A DNA stretch of 64,000 nucleotides from Rhodobacter sp. NTK016B (GCF_017303295.1 NZ_JAFKOK010000001.1:186001-250000); one strand, 5' to 3'. Positions 44,751 to 54,519 are shown, numbered from the stretch's first letter. Translations and numbers: made by a program. Notes: a model not told the origin generated them from the sequence alone.

Positions 44751-45596
44751 ATGGCGGAACCGAGACTTCTCAAGATGGACCGGGTGGCGGTCGCCGAGGT
44801 GCAGAGCACCGGTCGTCTGCGCCCTGTGTCGGAGGCGGGCGTCGAAAGCCTGCTCGCGTCGATCGGCGAGATCGGGGTGATGAAGGACGCCATTCATGTG
44901 CGCCAGAAGAAGAACGGTCAGCTCTTCCTGATCGCTGGCGGCCACCGGCTGGAAGCCGCGCGGCGTCTGGGCTGGGACGAGATCGAGGCCAAGGTCTGGA
45001 CGGACGTGACAGACGACTGGGCGCGGCTGATGGAGATCGACGACAACATCGCCGGGGCGGAGCTGAACGCGCTCGACACGGCGCTGTTTCTGGCCGAGCG
45101 CAAGCGAGTCTATGAGAAGCTGCATCCTGAGACCAAGGCAGGTGTCGCGGGTGGTCTCGCGCGCCAAGGTTTAGCAAGCGACATCGTGTCGTTTGCTGAC
45201 GCATCGGCGGAGAAATTCGGCGTTTCCAAGCGTCATATCGAGCGCATGGTGGCGGCGGGCACTCGCCTCGATCCGCGCGACGTGGCCCTGCTGCGCAAGG
45301 CCCCGCGTCCAATCACGCTCAAGGATCTGGCCGAGATCGCGAAGATCAGCGAGCCGACCGACCGTTACGAGGTGGTTGAGGCGCTGGCTGAGGGCCGCGC
45401 GAAGTCCGCCGCCGATGCGCGGCGGAGCATCGACGCCAGCGAGGGCAGCGGGGCACCTATTGAAGACCCCGTTGAAGCCGCTTTGAAGGCGCTTAAAACC
45501 GCGTGGTCTCGCGCCCCGAAAGAGGCTCGTCGCCGGTTCTGCCGCGATCATGGCGACGACCTCGCGGCCCTTCTCTACGAGGGCGCGCCGGAATGA
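44751..45596 (+). CDS. ParB/Spo0J N-domain protein
   Basis: 281 residues. SVEVQSTGRL-like start, GGVMKDAIHVRQ, LIAGGHRLEAARRLGWDEIEAKVW is the ParB nuclease-fold signature (GGHRxxAA), followed by a helical C-terminal part (SDIVSFADASAEKFGVSKRHIERMV) with an HTH. Such proteins occur next to transposase genes of Mu-like alphaproteobacterial phages; role unclear. Its stop overlaps the transposase start. Confidence 0.85.
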   Translation: MAEPRLLKMDRVAVAEVQSTGRLRPVSEAGVESLLASIGEIGVMKDAIHVRQKKNGQLFLIAGGHRLEAARRLGWDEIEAKVWTDVTDDWARLMEIDDNIAGAELNALDTALFLAERKRVYEKLHPETKAGVAGGLARQGLASDIVSFADASAEKFGVSKRHIERMVAAGTRLDPRDVALLRKAPRPITLKDLAEIAKISEPTDRYEVVEALAEGRAKSAADARRSIDASEGSGAPIEDPVEAALKALKTAWSRAPKEARRRFCRDHGDDLAALLYEGAPE

Positions 45597-47716
45597 CGAA
45601 CCTCGCCCCCGCTCAGCTCTGGTGGACAGCTCAGGAACTGGCCGACGCGCGCCTGCCGGATCTTCCGCGCACGATGCAGGGCATCGACCGCTGGGTTGCG
45701 CGCGTGAACCTGCGCGGCAACCCGGATGTGGCGCGCCGCCGCTCGGGTCGCGGGGGCGGCTGGGAATATCATTGGAGCGCCTTGCCGCTTGCGGCGCGGA
45801 AATCGCTTCTGGCGGAGGCCACGGTGCCGGTCAGTCCCAACGCGGTCAGCCGGGGGCAGGCTTGGGAGTGGTTCGAGGCGCTGCCCCAGAGCGTGCAGGA
45901 CAAGGCACGGATGCGGCTGCGCTGCGTGCAGGCGGTCGAGACGCTGGAAGGGCGGCTCGGTCGGGACCTCGCGGTGCGCGAAGTGGCGCAGATCGAGACG
46001 GTCAGCCCTCGGACGCTCTGGAACTGGCTCGGCCTGATCGAAGGTGTGCGCATGGACGACCGGCTGCCGCATCTGGCGCCCAAGCATCGTGCGGTGGTGC
46101 GCAAGGTCGCGCGTGCCGAGTTCGACGAGGCCTTCTTCGACTGGCTCAAGGCCGATTACCTGCGTCTCGCCGGGCCGTCCTTCTCGTCGTGCTATCGGCG
46201 CGCCGAGCGCGTCGCGCGGAGCAAGGAATGGCAGACGGCGCCCGAGCGCACGATGCGGCGCTATATGGACGCCCGCGTGAGCCAGCCGGTGCAGATCCTC
46301 GCGCGGCGCGGCATCGACGCGTTGAAGCGCCTCTATCCCGCGCAGGTCCGCGACAAGACCGCGCTGCATGCGCTGGAAGTGGTCAACGGTGACTTCCACC
46401 GCTTCGACGTCTTCGTGCGCTGGCCGGGTATCGACACGCCTGTGCGGCCCCAGATGGTGGCCTTCCAGGACGTGTTCTCCGGGCGCATCCTCGCGTGGCG
46501 GCTCGACCTGACCGCCAATTCCAATGCCGTCCTGCTTTGCGCGGGCGACATGATCGAGGACTGGGGCATTCCTGAGCACGTGGTCCTCGACAACGGCCGC
46601 GAGTTCGCGGCCAAGATGATCACCGGCGGCACCCAGACGCGGTTCCGCTTCAAGGTCCGCGAAGACGACATTCCCGGCCTGTTCGTGGCCTTGGGCTGTG
46701 AAATCCATTGGGCCACGCCCTATGCGGGCCAGTCGAAGCCGATCGAGCGGGCGTTCCGCGATATGTGCGACGCCATCGCCAAGGATCCCCGCTTCGACGG
46801 CGCCTGGACCGGCAACAAGCCAGAAGCGAAGCCCGAGGATTACGGCTCGCGCGCGGTGCCCTTCGAGGACTTCCTGCGCGTCGTCGCCGAAGGGATCGAG
46901 GAGCACAATCTGCGGCAGGGCCGGCGCTCGGAAGTGGCGTGGGGCCGGTCCTTTGCCGAGGTCTTCGCCGAAAGCTAAGAGAAGGCGCCGATCCGCAAGG
47001 CCACCGAGGCGCAGCGGCGGCTCTGGCTTCTGGGAGCCGAGGGCCTCAAGGCCGATGCGCGCAACGGGCGCCTTCGGTTCATGGGCAACGAATACTGGTC
47101 CGACTGGATGCACGAGATCGCGGGCCAGAAGGTCGTGTTGCGGTTCGATCCGGCCGATCTTCATGCGCCGGTCCATGTCTACGCCGCCGACAACCGCTAT
47201 CTCGGCGCGGCCGAATGCCACCAGAAGGCAGGCTTCCTCTCGGTCGAAGAGGCGCGCAGCCATAACCGGGCGCGCAAGGACTGGATGAAGGCCGAGAAGA
47301 AGGCGCTCGAAGCGCATCGCAAGCTGAGCGCGCGCGAGCTAGGCGCGCTGCTCGACGAGACCGCGCCGGGCGAGGTCATGCCTGCGCCCGAGGCCAAGGT
47401 GGTCCGGATGGTGCAGCCTCACGCCAAGGCCCCGTCGCCGCAGTCGCGCGATCTGTCGCCCGACCTGTCGCCCGAGGTGAAGGCCGCTCAGGCCGCGCTG
47501 GTGGTCGAGTTCAGTGCGGCCAAGACCGTGGCTCCGGCCAGCGACGAGACCGCGAAAGACCGCTTTGGCCGGGCGCTCGCGCTGGAACGCGCGATCGAGG
47601 CGGGCGGGGCGATCACCGACGAGCAGTCGCGCTGGCTGCGCGTCTACCAATCCACCCCCGAATACCGCGCCGAGCGCATGCTCTGGTCGGACTTCGGGGA
47701 CGCGTACTTCGGATGA
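45593..47716 (+). pseudogene. Mu-type DDE transposase A interrupted by an in-frame stop
   Basis: Frame of 707 codons with a TAA at 46976-46978. N-terminal: WWTAQELADARLPDLPRT, GWEYHWSALPL (HTH/DNA-binding); catalytic core: VNGDFHRFDVFVRWPGIDT (Asp), HVVLDNGREFAAK (Asp), SKPIERAFRDMCD (Glu). The stop falls at codon 462, after the catalytic Glu, in FAES-stop-EKAPIRKA, where Tyr would be expected. The rest, 47081-47716 if restarted at ATG, is the C-terminal part that in MuA contacts B and ClpX. Readthrough or two-part function cannot be excluded. Confidence 0.9.
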
Positions 47717-47775
47717 ATAACCGCCAGCGGGTGGTTGCAGACCCGCCAGCGGTACGAGGGCTAAGGAGAAAAACC

Positions 47776-48531
47776 ATGGCAGACGGCCAACGCCTTTACA
47801 ACAGTGTCGCTCCGCTGCGGAACGTCGCTGCTCTGACCGAACTGATCCACCGGGTCCAGAACCGCGCTTACGGGCTGCCCGGCATGGCCTGCTTCTACGG
47901 CTTCTCGGGCTACGGCAAGTCGACCGGGGCGATCTACGCGGCCAACAAGTTCCAGGCGGTGCTGGTCCAGTGCAAGAGCGCGTGGACGAAGAAGAGCCTG
48001 TGCACCGCCGTGCTGGCCGAGCTTGGTCTGCAGCCCAAGGGCAACACCGCCGACATGGTGGACCGGATCGCGGCCGAGCTGGCGATCCGGGGCGTGCCCC
48101 TGATCATCGACGAGGCCGATCACGCCGTGGCGCGGCGCATGGTCGAGATCGTGCGCGACATCTACGAGGGCAGTCAGGCGCCGGTGATCCTGATCGGCGA
48201 GGAGCTGCTGCCGCAGAAGCTCAAGGAATGGGAGCGGGTGCATGGCCGGATGCTCGATTGGGTCGCGGCCCAGCCTGCCGATATGGGCGATCTCAATCAC
48301 CTCGCGCCGATCTACGCGCCGGGGCTGCAGATCGACCAGGCGCTCAAGCGCGACCTGCTCAAGCGCTCGCATGGCTCGACGCGGCGCGTCTGTGTGAACC
48401 TCGCCCAGCTCTTCGAGCGCGCGCAGGTGCTGGGGCGTGACCACATGGGGCCGGGTGACTTCGACGCAAAATCTTTCTTCACCGGTACGGCCCCCACGCC
48501 GCGCCGTTCGGAAATCGCGGGGCAAGCCTGA
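47776..48531 (+). CDS. Mu B-like AAA+ ATPase (transposition target protein)
   Basis: 251 residues, start after AAGGAG. Walker A FYGFSGYGKSTGAIY, Walker B PLIIDEADHAVARR, sensor VILIGEE. The family binds target DNA and stimulates the A transposase. Follows the A gene by ~60 bp. Confidence 0.93.
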   Translation: MADGQRLYNSVAPLRNVAALTELIHRVQNRAYGLPGMACFYGFSGYGKSTGAIYAANKFQAVLVQCKSAWTKKSLCTAVLAELGLQPKGNTADMVDRIAAELAIRGVPLIIDEADHAVARRMVEIVRDIYEGSQAPVILIGEELLPQKLKEWERVHGRMLDWVAAQPADMGDLNHLAPIYAPGLQIDQALKRDLLKRSHGSTRRVCVNLAQLFERAQVLGRDHMGPGDFDAKSFFTGTAPTPRRSEIAGQA

Positions 48532-49085
48532 TGCGTAGCGACAAGACCCCGCTCGAAGCCGTCGCGTGGAACGCGGCCCTCCGCCTCGTGGAGTTTGACT
48601 ACCGATCGCTCTCGGACGAGGCGCAGGTGGGCTATGAGACCGCCGGCACCTGGGTGCGCCGCTGGATGCGGCTGGGCAAGGTCGAGTGCCTCGGCAAGGG
48701 CGACGGGCAGACGATGCGCTACCGGGTCGTCGGCGCGGCGCTGGAGCCGAAGCCCCCGGTCAACCGGATTGGCCCGCAGACGCCCGAGCTGAACATGTGG
48801 CGCACGATCCGGGCGATGCGCGTGGCCTTCACGCCCACCGACATTGCCGCGCATGCCACCACCGACACGGTTGAGGTCAGCCAGAAGCAGGCGCGCAATT
48901 ACTGCCAGATGCTCACCCGCGCGGGCTACCTGCGCGTCGTGCGCAAGGCGCTGCCGCCCCGGCGCGAGGCCGTCTATCAACTGATCCGGGACACCGGCCC
49001 GCGCCCTCCGCGCGAGCGGCGCCTGCGCGTCGTCTGGGACGACAATGAGGGCGAGATCGCGCATCTGCCGGGTGGGGACGCATGA
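48531..49085 (+). CDS. Early phage protein with two winged-helix-like parts
   Basis: 184 residues. SLSDEAQVGYETAGTWVRRWMRLGKVECLGKGD and TPTDIAAHATTDTVEVSQKQARNYCQMLTRAGYLRV both look like winged helices (longer blocks noted by position only: residues ~22-60 and ~100-145). Start overlaps the B gene stop. Typical of Mu-like early operons; no specific role assigned. Confidence 0.7.
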   Translation: MRSDKTPLEAVAWNAALRLVEFDYRSLSDEAQVGYETAGTWVRRWMRLGKVECLGKGDGQTMRYRVVGAALEPKPPVNRIGPQTPELNMWRTIRAMRVAFTPTDIAAHATTDTVEVSQKQARNYCQMLTRAGYLRVVRKALPPRREAVYQLIRDTGPRPPRERRLRVVWDDNEGEIAHLPGGDA

Positions 49086-49477
49086 GTAATCCCCTCGACA
49101 TCGCCTACACGCATTGGGGCGCCCCCCTGCCTGACTGGATCGAGGCGCTGGCCAAGGCCTGCGGCGAGACCAGCCAGAACAAGGTCGCGGCGCGTCTCGA
49201 CCGTTCGCCCGCGCTGGTCTCGAATGTCCTGCGCAATCGCTACACCGGCAGCATGCAGGCCGTCGAAGAACTCGTGCGCGGGCATCTGCTGTCCGAGACC
49301 GTCAACTGCCCCTCGCTCGGCGTGCTGCCGCTGCACGAATGCCACGACTGGCGCGTGAAGGCGCGGAGCTTCCAGAACACCAACAGCCTGCGCGTGCGCA
49401 TGTACCGCGCCTGCCAGATGTGCCCGCGCTTTGCGCGCCCCGATCATGCCCCCAAGAAAGGAGCCACCGATGTCTGA
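49082..49477 (+). CDS. HTH early phage protein
   Basis: 131 residues: DWIEALAKACGETSQNKVAARL, RSPALVSNVLRNRYTGS is a Cro/C1-type HTH; RACQMCPRFARPDHAP adds a CxxC. Overlaps both neighbours by a few bases. Confidence 0.7.
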   Translation: MSNPLDIAYTHWGAPLPDWIEALAKACGETSQNKVAARLDRSPALVSNVLRNRYTGSMQAVEELVRGHLLSETVNCPSLGVLPLHECHDWRVKARSFQNTNSLRVRMYRACQMCPRFARPDHAPKKGATDV

Positions 49478-50120
49478 GCATCGTCCTCTTCCCATTCCCG
49501 ATGGCCGCATCTCGGTCGCGGGCAAGGATTACATGCCCGACGCCAAGGGCAAGCTGGTGCCCGTGGAGCTGATCGAGGCGGCAGCCCTTCTCGAAGACGA
49601 GACGGTGCGCAAGATCGCGGGCTATGGCGTGGCGCTGTCCGAGCAGGTCGCGCGCTTCAAGGGCAACACCTTCGCCGATCTCGGCGACTTCGAAGCCGTG
49701 CTGGCGCAGGAATACGGCGCGACCAAGGGCGGGGCGAAGGGCAACAAGACCTTCCTGTCCTTCGACGGGCTGTGGAAGGTGACGGTGCAGGTGGCCGATC
49801 ATATCGACTTCGGCCCGCAACTGCAGATCGCCAAGGAACTGGTCGATGAATGCCTGAACGAATGGGCGGCCGAGGCCCGTGCCGAGATCCGCGCCATCGT
49901 CACGCGGGCCTTCAACACCGACAAGGCGGGCCAGATCAACCGCTCGGAGATCTTCATGCTGCTTCGGCTCGAGATTGAGGACGCGCGCTGGAAAGAGGCG
50001 ATGCGCGCGATCCGCGACGCGATGCGGGTGGTGGGCTCGAAGACCTATGTCCGCCTCTATCGCCGCGAGACGCCCGAGGCGCCGTGGCAGGCCGTCACCA
50101 TCGACCTGGCGAAAGCGTAA
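49470..50120 (+). CDS. DUF3164 family protein
   Basis: 216 residues: MPDAKGKLVPVELI, LAQEYGATKGGAKGNKTFLSF, KVTVQVADHIDFGPQLQIAKELVDECLNEW (residues ~110-140), AFNTDKAGQINRSEIFMLLRLEIED. These are DUF3164 signatures, a family found in transposable phages. Function unknown; early region. Confidence 0.9.
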   Translation: MSEHRPLPIPDGRISVAGKDYMPDAKGKLVPVELIEAAALLEDETVRKIAGYGVALSEQVARFKGNTFADLGDFEAVLAQEYGATKGGAKGNKTFLSFDGLWKVTVQVADHIDFGPQLQIAKELVDECLNEWAAEARAEIRAIVTRAFNTDKAGQINRSEIFMLLRLEIEDARWKEAMRAIRDAMRVVGSKTYVRLYRRETPEAPWQAVTIDLAKA

Positions 50121-50130
50121 GGGGGCGGTC

Positions 50131-50499
50131 ATGGCGGAACAGATTTCCCTGATCGAGGCCCCGGTCTACGAGGTCACCGGCGCCGAGGTGCCCCGCATCC
50201 TGCACGAGCTGGTGCGCTTCGAGATACTCGGCGCCCCCTGCCCCGTCCGCACGAGCGCGGAGGGCGATATCCTCTTCCTCAGGCTCGGCAACCGCGACTT
50301 CGCGGTGTCGGTCCTTGATCTCGCCGCAACGGCGGCGCTGGCGATCGAGGGCCATCTCAAGGGCGAGATCCGCACGCGGATCCTCGGCCGCGAGACGCGG
50401 GCAGACCCAGCAGACCCCGTGGCCTCCGCGCAGGACTTGCCGGTTCTGGGCACGGTCGCGCCGGACGGGCGTGTGATCCCCATCCCCCGGAGGATCTGA
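50131..50499 (+). CDS. Hypothetical early phage protein
   Basis: 122 residues, MAEQISLIEAPVYEVTGAEV, beta-rich middle (DILFLRLGNRDFAVSVLDLA). No family recognised. Its stop overlaps the gemA start. Confidence 0.65.
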   Translation: MAEQISLIEAPVYEVTGAEVPRILHELVRFEILGAPCPVRTSAEGDILFLRLGNRDFAVSVLDLAATAALAIEGHLKGEIRTRILGRETRADPADPVASAQDLPVLGTVAPDGRVIPIPRRI

Positions 50500-50933
50500 T
50501 GGCCTCGCCCCTGATCCGCAAGGTGCATGTGGGCTGTCGGCAGCTCGGTCTCGACACCGAGACCCGGCATGCCCTGCAGCGTCAGGTGACCGGCAAGGAC
50601 AGCCTGACCGCAATGAGCGAGCCCGAATTGAAGGCGGTGTTGAAGGCTCTGGAGAACCGGGGCTTCAAGCCGGCCAAGAAGCCCGGCCACAAGGGCGCGC
50701 CCAGCGCCGATCTGCGCTTTGCGCACAAGCTCTGGTCCCTGCTGGGCGAGGCGGGTGCTCTGAAGCATCCCGGGCGCGCGGGCCTCAACGCCTTCATCCG
50801 CGCGCGCTTCGGCGCGAGCTGGGGCAGCGTGCCCGCCGATATCGACATGCTGCGCGACTGGAGCCAGATCGCCGACCTGATCGATGCGCTCAAGGCCATG
50901 TGCCGCCGCAACGGGATCGAGCTTGACCGGTGA
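50499..50933 (+). CDS. gemA: GemA family regulator (Mu gp16)
   Basis: 144 residues: RKVHVGCRQLGLDTETRHAL, VTGKDSLTAMSEPELKAVLKALE, FAHKLWSLLGEAGAL, LIDALKAMCRRNGIEL are DUF1018/GemA features. Family modulates host gene expression and DNA topology in Mu. Overlaps the mor-like gene. Confidence 0.9.
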   Translation: MASPLIRKVHVGCRQLGLDTETRHALQRQVTGKDSLTAMSEPELKAVLKALENRGFKPAKKPGHKGAPSADLRFAHKLWSLLGEAGALKHPGRAGLNAFIRARFGASWGSVPADIDMLRDWSQIADLIDALKAMCRRNGIELDR

Positions 50934-51301
50934 GCAACTGGCCGCGCCCCCCGGCTCATGTCGAGCCCTATGTCCGCATCCTCGGCTATGAGGGTGCGGT
51001 CGCCTTCATTCTGGCCTTCGGGGGCTCAGAGGTCTACCTGCCGATGACACCGACAGCTGCCGCGCGCTCCCCCGCTGCGGCCCTCATCGGGGCCGAGTCG
51101 GTCATGGCGCTCGGCCTGGCCGGCGTCTCGCGCCGTGTTCCCACCGCCAAGCCGTGGCTCGCGCGGGTGTTTCGGACCGAGGGCCTCCGCGTGCCCGAGA
51201 TCGCGCGGAAGCTTCACGCGACAGACGTGACGGTCAGGAAGTGGCTGAAGGACGCCCCCGGCCAGCGCTGGGGCGACGACCGGCAGATGCGGTTGTTCTG
51301 A
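50930..51301 (+). CDS. Mor/C-like transcriptional activator
   Basis: 123 residues. Central GGSEVYLP beta strand followed by a C-terminal HTH (VPEIARKLHATDVTVRKWLKD), as in the Mor/C family of Mu middle/late activators. Only one such gene is present, so it may control the late promoters directly. Immediately after GemA, as in Mu. Confidence 0.8.
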   Translation: MSNWPRPPAHVEPYVRILGYEGAVAFILAFGGSEVYLPMTPTAAARSPAAALIGAESVMALGLAGVSRRVPTAKPWLARVFRTEGLRVPEIARKLHATDVTVRKWLKDAPGQRWGDDRQMRLF

Positions 51302-51524
51302 GCAAAAGACATCGACGGGAGATGTGCGGCGCAGAGTGGTAAGTAGCTGAACAGATCTGCACTGTCCTGAGGTGTCGTTTGCCGAGAGTATCGATACACA
51401 CAATCGCAGCGCAGACAGGTGTTTTGTCAGCGATCTCAAGGACTCTCCGCGTAAGCTCAACTTAACGTTTGAGTCCCAAGTCCAAGACTTGGTAGAAAGG
51501 TCGGTGACGGAGTAGGGAATTTCA

Positions 51525-52580
51525 ATGAGCGAGCGTGCCAACTTCAGCGTTAGGGTAAAGCAAAGCCTTTCTGAACGTGTCGGGTATAGATGCTCATTTC
51601 CTGGATGCGACGCAATCACGATCGGGCCGAGCGCCGAGACACCGACCAGTTCATCAAAATCCGGGATGGCTTGTCACATCTATGCCGCCACGGATGGTCC
51701 ATCAGCACGCCGTGTCAGTCCTGACATGACTCCTGCACAGCTAAGCGCGTTCGATAACGGTATCTGGATGTGCTATCGACACGGCAAGATCATCGACGCT
51801 GACGAATGCACCTATACGCCGGACCTTCTAAAAGACTGGCGGCGGCTGGCAGAGCGCAAAGCCGAACTACGCCATAAGCTCGGTCGAGAGCTAACTCCAG
51901 AGGATTTGGACGCCGAAGCCTTGGCCGCACAAGCCATCGTGGTCACAACCCCGGATTTTGCCAAGACGATTGCAGAGGTCATCGATGAAAGCGGCATGGA
52001 AAGCATTTGGGGCAAGGAAGCGTCGTTTGCGGCAAGAGACGCAGCGATTGAGATCGCGCGAAATGCATTGACACATGGATCGGCAACGCATGTCCGGCTC
52101 CAGGTGACCGCGCATAGCTTTGAGCTGTTGGACGACGGTATACCATTCTCGTTGTCGGACCTTGAGATGGCACGGAACCCGCGCGGTGGCGCGCATGCAG
52201 TGGCGCAATTGCGAAGGCATGCACCAGGCGTCATCCTGTCACACACTCGCCAGGACACCCACAACCGCTTCATAATGGTATCGTCGCACGCCCTCGATGA
52301 GTCACTCGAAACACACCCCTGCTCGACAATGGTCAATGGCGGGCCTTCGTCTGTGAAATCCGCAATGATCTTCATTGAAGAGCGGCCGGAGTGCGACACG
52401 ATCTTTCTACGCCCCAGTTCCGGCATCCTATCCTATAGTGATTTATATAACTTGAAATCCGGCCTAACCACGCACGGCCTTACCAAACGGGACATTGCAT
52501 TGGTGCTGGGGCCACACTCGGAAGGGATCCGGGACTTCTTGGCGAAGGAAATGCCCTACGTTCGGCTGATCGAGAAATGA
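51525..52580 (+). CDS. HNH-like zinc domain plus GHKL-type ATPase domain (prophage cargo)
   Basis: 351 residues. N-terminal HNH-like part: RCSFPGCDA (C23, C28), CHIYAATDGPSARR (C50, H51), NGIWMCYRHGKIID (C83, H86). Middle HATPase-like part: RDAAIEIARNALTHG (N-box, E176, N180), LLDDGIPF (G1, D204) and NPRGGAHAVAQLR (G2). The C-terminal ~120 residues are unassigned. Codon use is AT-richer than the phage genes around it. It lies between the Mor-like gene and the lysis promoter, where Mu has other genes, so it is accessory cargo, plausibly anti-phage or immunity. Confidence 0.75.
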   Translation: MSERANFSVRVKQSLSERVGYRCSFPGCDAITIGPSAETPTSSSKSGMACHIYAATDGPSARRVSPDMTPAQLSAFDNGIWMCYRHGKIIDADECTYTPDLLKDWRRLAERKAELRHKLGRELTPEDLDAEALAAQAIVVTTPDFAKTIAEVIDESGMESIWGKEASFAARDAAIEIARNALTHGSATHVRLQVTAHSFELLDDGIPFSLSDLEMARNPRGGAHAVAQLRRHAPGVILSHTRQDTHNRFIMVSSHALDESLETHPCSTMVNGGPSSVKSAMIFIEERPECDTIFLRPSSGILSYSDLYNLKSGLTTHGLTKRDIALVLGPHSEGIRDFLAKEMPYVRLIEK

Positions 52581-52690
52581 CGAGCCTTTCCGTGCCCGTG
52601 CGACGTTGGGCGCAACGGGCTAGTGGTCCACATCCGCAAAGCAATCCTGACTGACCAAGACTGATTGCAATCCTGCGTCCCCCTCTATTC

Positions 52691-52714
52691 CCCCACAAAC
52701 CGTAGTGCGTATTT
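52691..52714 (+). promoter_or_regulatory. Late promoter of the lysis operon (P-lys-like)
   Basis: CCCCACAAACCGTAGTGC (52691-52708) followed by G and TATTT, 50 bp before the endolysin start. The same 18 bases with TATTT occur before gpI (62237). Mu has activator-dependent late promoters at these two places, so the motif is the likely activator site. Confidence 0.75.
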
Positions 52715-52763
52715 CCCGGGCTCTTAACCCGTCATCGTGTCGTTGTATCGACAGGAGACGAGC

Positions 52764-53666
52764 ATGCGCACGAGCGAGCGGGGAATTGCGTTCAACGAGC
52801 GGTTCGAGGGCGTGGTGCTACGCGCGTACCGGGATCCGGTCGGGATCTGGACGATCGGCGCCGGGCTGACGGCCGCGTCGGGCGTGGTGGATCCCGGGCC
52901 GGGGATGGTGATCACCGCCGAGGAGGCCTCGCGGCTCATGGCCGAGGCGCTGCGGACGCGCTACGAGCCTGTGGTCAACCGGGCCATGCCGGGCGCCGCG
53001 CAGCATGAGTTCGACGGCGCGATCTCGTTTCACTGGAACACCGGGGCCATTGAGCGCGCGAGCTGGGTGCCGGCCTGGGCGAGCGGCAACATGGCCGCGA
53101 TGCGCGAACGGCTGGCGCGGTGGAACAAGGGCGGGGGCAAGGTGCTGCCGGGCCTCGTGCGGCGCCGCAAGGCCGAGGCCGATCTCATCCAGTACCGCGA
53201 CTATGGTGTGCCCTTGCGCGCGAAGGCCCCGCGCGGGCTGGCGCGCGTGACGCTCGATCTGTCGCGCGACGAGGTGAGGGCCGCCCGCGATGCCCTGAAG
53301 GCGCGCGGCTATGCGGTCGGCGAGGATACGCGCGGCATTGCCATTGACGCGGTCCGCGCCTTCCAGACCGATCACGACCTGACCGTGGACGGCATCCTGG
53401 GCCGCGCGACGCTGTCCACGCTGCAGCGCTCGATCGACGCGCGGGGCAAGTCGCTGGTGGGCGGCGGGCTCGTCGCCGGCGGTGGCGCGGAGACCGCCAC
53501 CAATGTCCTGCCGCACGATCTGCCGCTCGCCTGGACCGGTCCCGTGGCGCTCGCGCTCGGGGGGCTTCTCGTTGCCTATCTCGCCTGGACCTACCGCGAC
53601 ATCCTCGCGGCCAAGCTTCAGGCCCGCCTGCCGCGCGTCGCGGCTTTCCTCAGGAGTATCAAATGA
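52764..53666 (+). CDS. GH24 endolysin with peptidoglycan-binding domain and C-terminal membrane helix
   Basis: 300 residues. Catalytic triad spacing of T4-type lysozyme: Glu15, Asp24 and Thr30 in FEGVVLRAYRDPVGIWTIG. ISFHWNTGAIERASW and GLVRRRKAEADLI continue the GH24 fold. A PGB_1-like domain follows (~165-225: RAARDALKARGYAVG, VRAFQTDHDLTVDG), and the end is a hydrophobic helix (VALALGGLLVAYLAWTY). AGGAG precedes the ATG. Stop overlaps the holin start. Confidence 0.9.
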   Translation: MRTSERGIAFNERFEGVVLRAYRDPVGIWTIGAGLTAASGVVDPGPGMVITAEEASRLMAEALRTRYEPVVNRAMPGAAQHEFDGAISFHWNTGAIERASWVPAWASGNMAAMRERLARWNKGGGKVLPGLVRRRKAEADLIQYRDYGVPLRAKAPRGLARVTLDLSRDEVRAARDALKARGYAVGEDTRGIAIDAVRAFQTDHDLTVDGILGRATLSTLQRSIDARGKSLVGGGLVAGGGAETATNVLPHDLPLAWTGPVALALGGLLVAYLAWTYRDILAAKLQARLPRVAAFLRSIK

Positions 53667-54178
53667 GCAGCAGCCTGACGGCCCTTGCCCTGCAGATCGG
53701 CGTCCCGCTCGTCGGCCGGGTCCTTACGCAACGCCTCGGCTCGGGCAATGCCCGGCTGATCACCGAAGTGATCGACGCCGTCGCCCGCAGGCTGGGCGTC
53801 TCGCCCGCCGAGGCCGAGGTGCTGGCCCAGACCGATGAGGGCCGCGTCATCGACGCGCTGCGCGAGACGGAAGCCGACATGCCCGAGCTGATCGCGCTCC
53901 ATGCCTCGGCGCTCGAAGCGCAGACCGCGCTTTTGATGGCCGAGCAGCGCGGCCCGTGGTGGGGCTGGGCGTGGCGGCCGGCCTTCATGTGGCTGCTCGC
54001 CTTCCTGTGGCTGTGGAACGTGGTGCTGTTGCATATTGCGAACGCCGTCTGGCGCATTGCGCTGCCGCCGATCGATCCGGGCGTGCTGCTCTCGGTGACC
54101 GGGATCTATGCCGCGCTCTACATGGGCGGGCACACCGTCAAGGACTGGGTGCGCGTCACCCGAGGGGGCACGCCGTGA
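53663..54178 (+). CDS. 3TM holin-family protein
   Basis: 171 residues. Soluble helical N-terminus (ARLITEVIDAVARRLGVSPAE), then WRPAFMWLLAFLWLWNVVLL and a third hydrophobic stretch PGVLLSVTGIYAALYMGGHT before VKDWVRV. This fits the holin-3TM family (PF11351 type). Forms the lysis pore with the preceding endolysin. Confidence 0.85.
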   Translation: MSSSLTALALQIGVPLVGRVLTQRLGSGNARLITEVIDAVARRLGVSPAEAEVLAQTDEGRVIDALRETEADMPELIALHASALEAQTALLMAEQRGPWWGWAWRPAFMWLLAFLWLWNVVLLHIANAVWRIALPPIDPGVLLSVTGIYAALYMGGHTVKDWVRVTRGGTP

Positions 54179-54516
54179 CCGAGACCCTGACGCTCTCGCC
54201 GCTCATCGCCTGGGTGGGCGCGCTCTCGCTTCTGTTGAACTTCGGCCTGTCGGTCTACGGGCTGATCGCCTCGGGATCGCGCGCCAACAAGGTGCGGCTC
54301 GACGAGCACGAGGCCCGCCTTGCGCGCCATGACAGCCGGATCAGCGGCGCCGAGCAGACCCTGCGGACGCTGCCCTCGACGGGCGATCTGCACAAGATCG
54401 AGCTGTCGCTGTCTCGCATGGAAGGCGAGCTGGGGATCATGGGCCAGCGGCTTCAGCCCGTCGCCGCCATCGCCGAGCGGATGCAGGAGCTGCTGTTGCA
54501 GCAATCGAAGAGGTAA
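54175..54516 (+). CDS. DUF2730 family protein (Mu gp25-like)
   Basis: 113 residues from GTG 54175 overlapping the holin stop. One N-terminal helix (ALSLLLNFGLSVYGLIASG) then coiled coil (RLDEHEARLARHDSRISGAEQ). Matches small membrane-anchored spanin-like/DUF2730 proteins of Mu-like phages. Confidence 0.8.
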   Translation: MTETLTLSPLIAWVGALSLLLNFGLSVYGLIASGSRANKVRLDEHEARLARHDSRISGAEQTLRTLPSTGDLHKIELSLSRMEGELGIMGQRLQPVAAIAERMQELLLQQSKR

Positions 54517-54519
54517 GCC

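Noticed and set aside
45575-47317. 580-codon minus-strand ORF across the transposase
   Set aside because: Antisense of the Mu-type transposase with no recognisable protein features.
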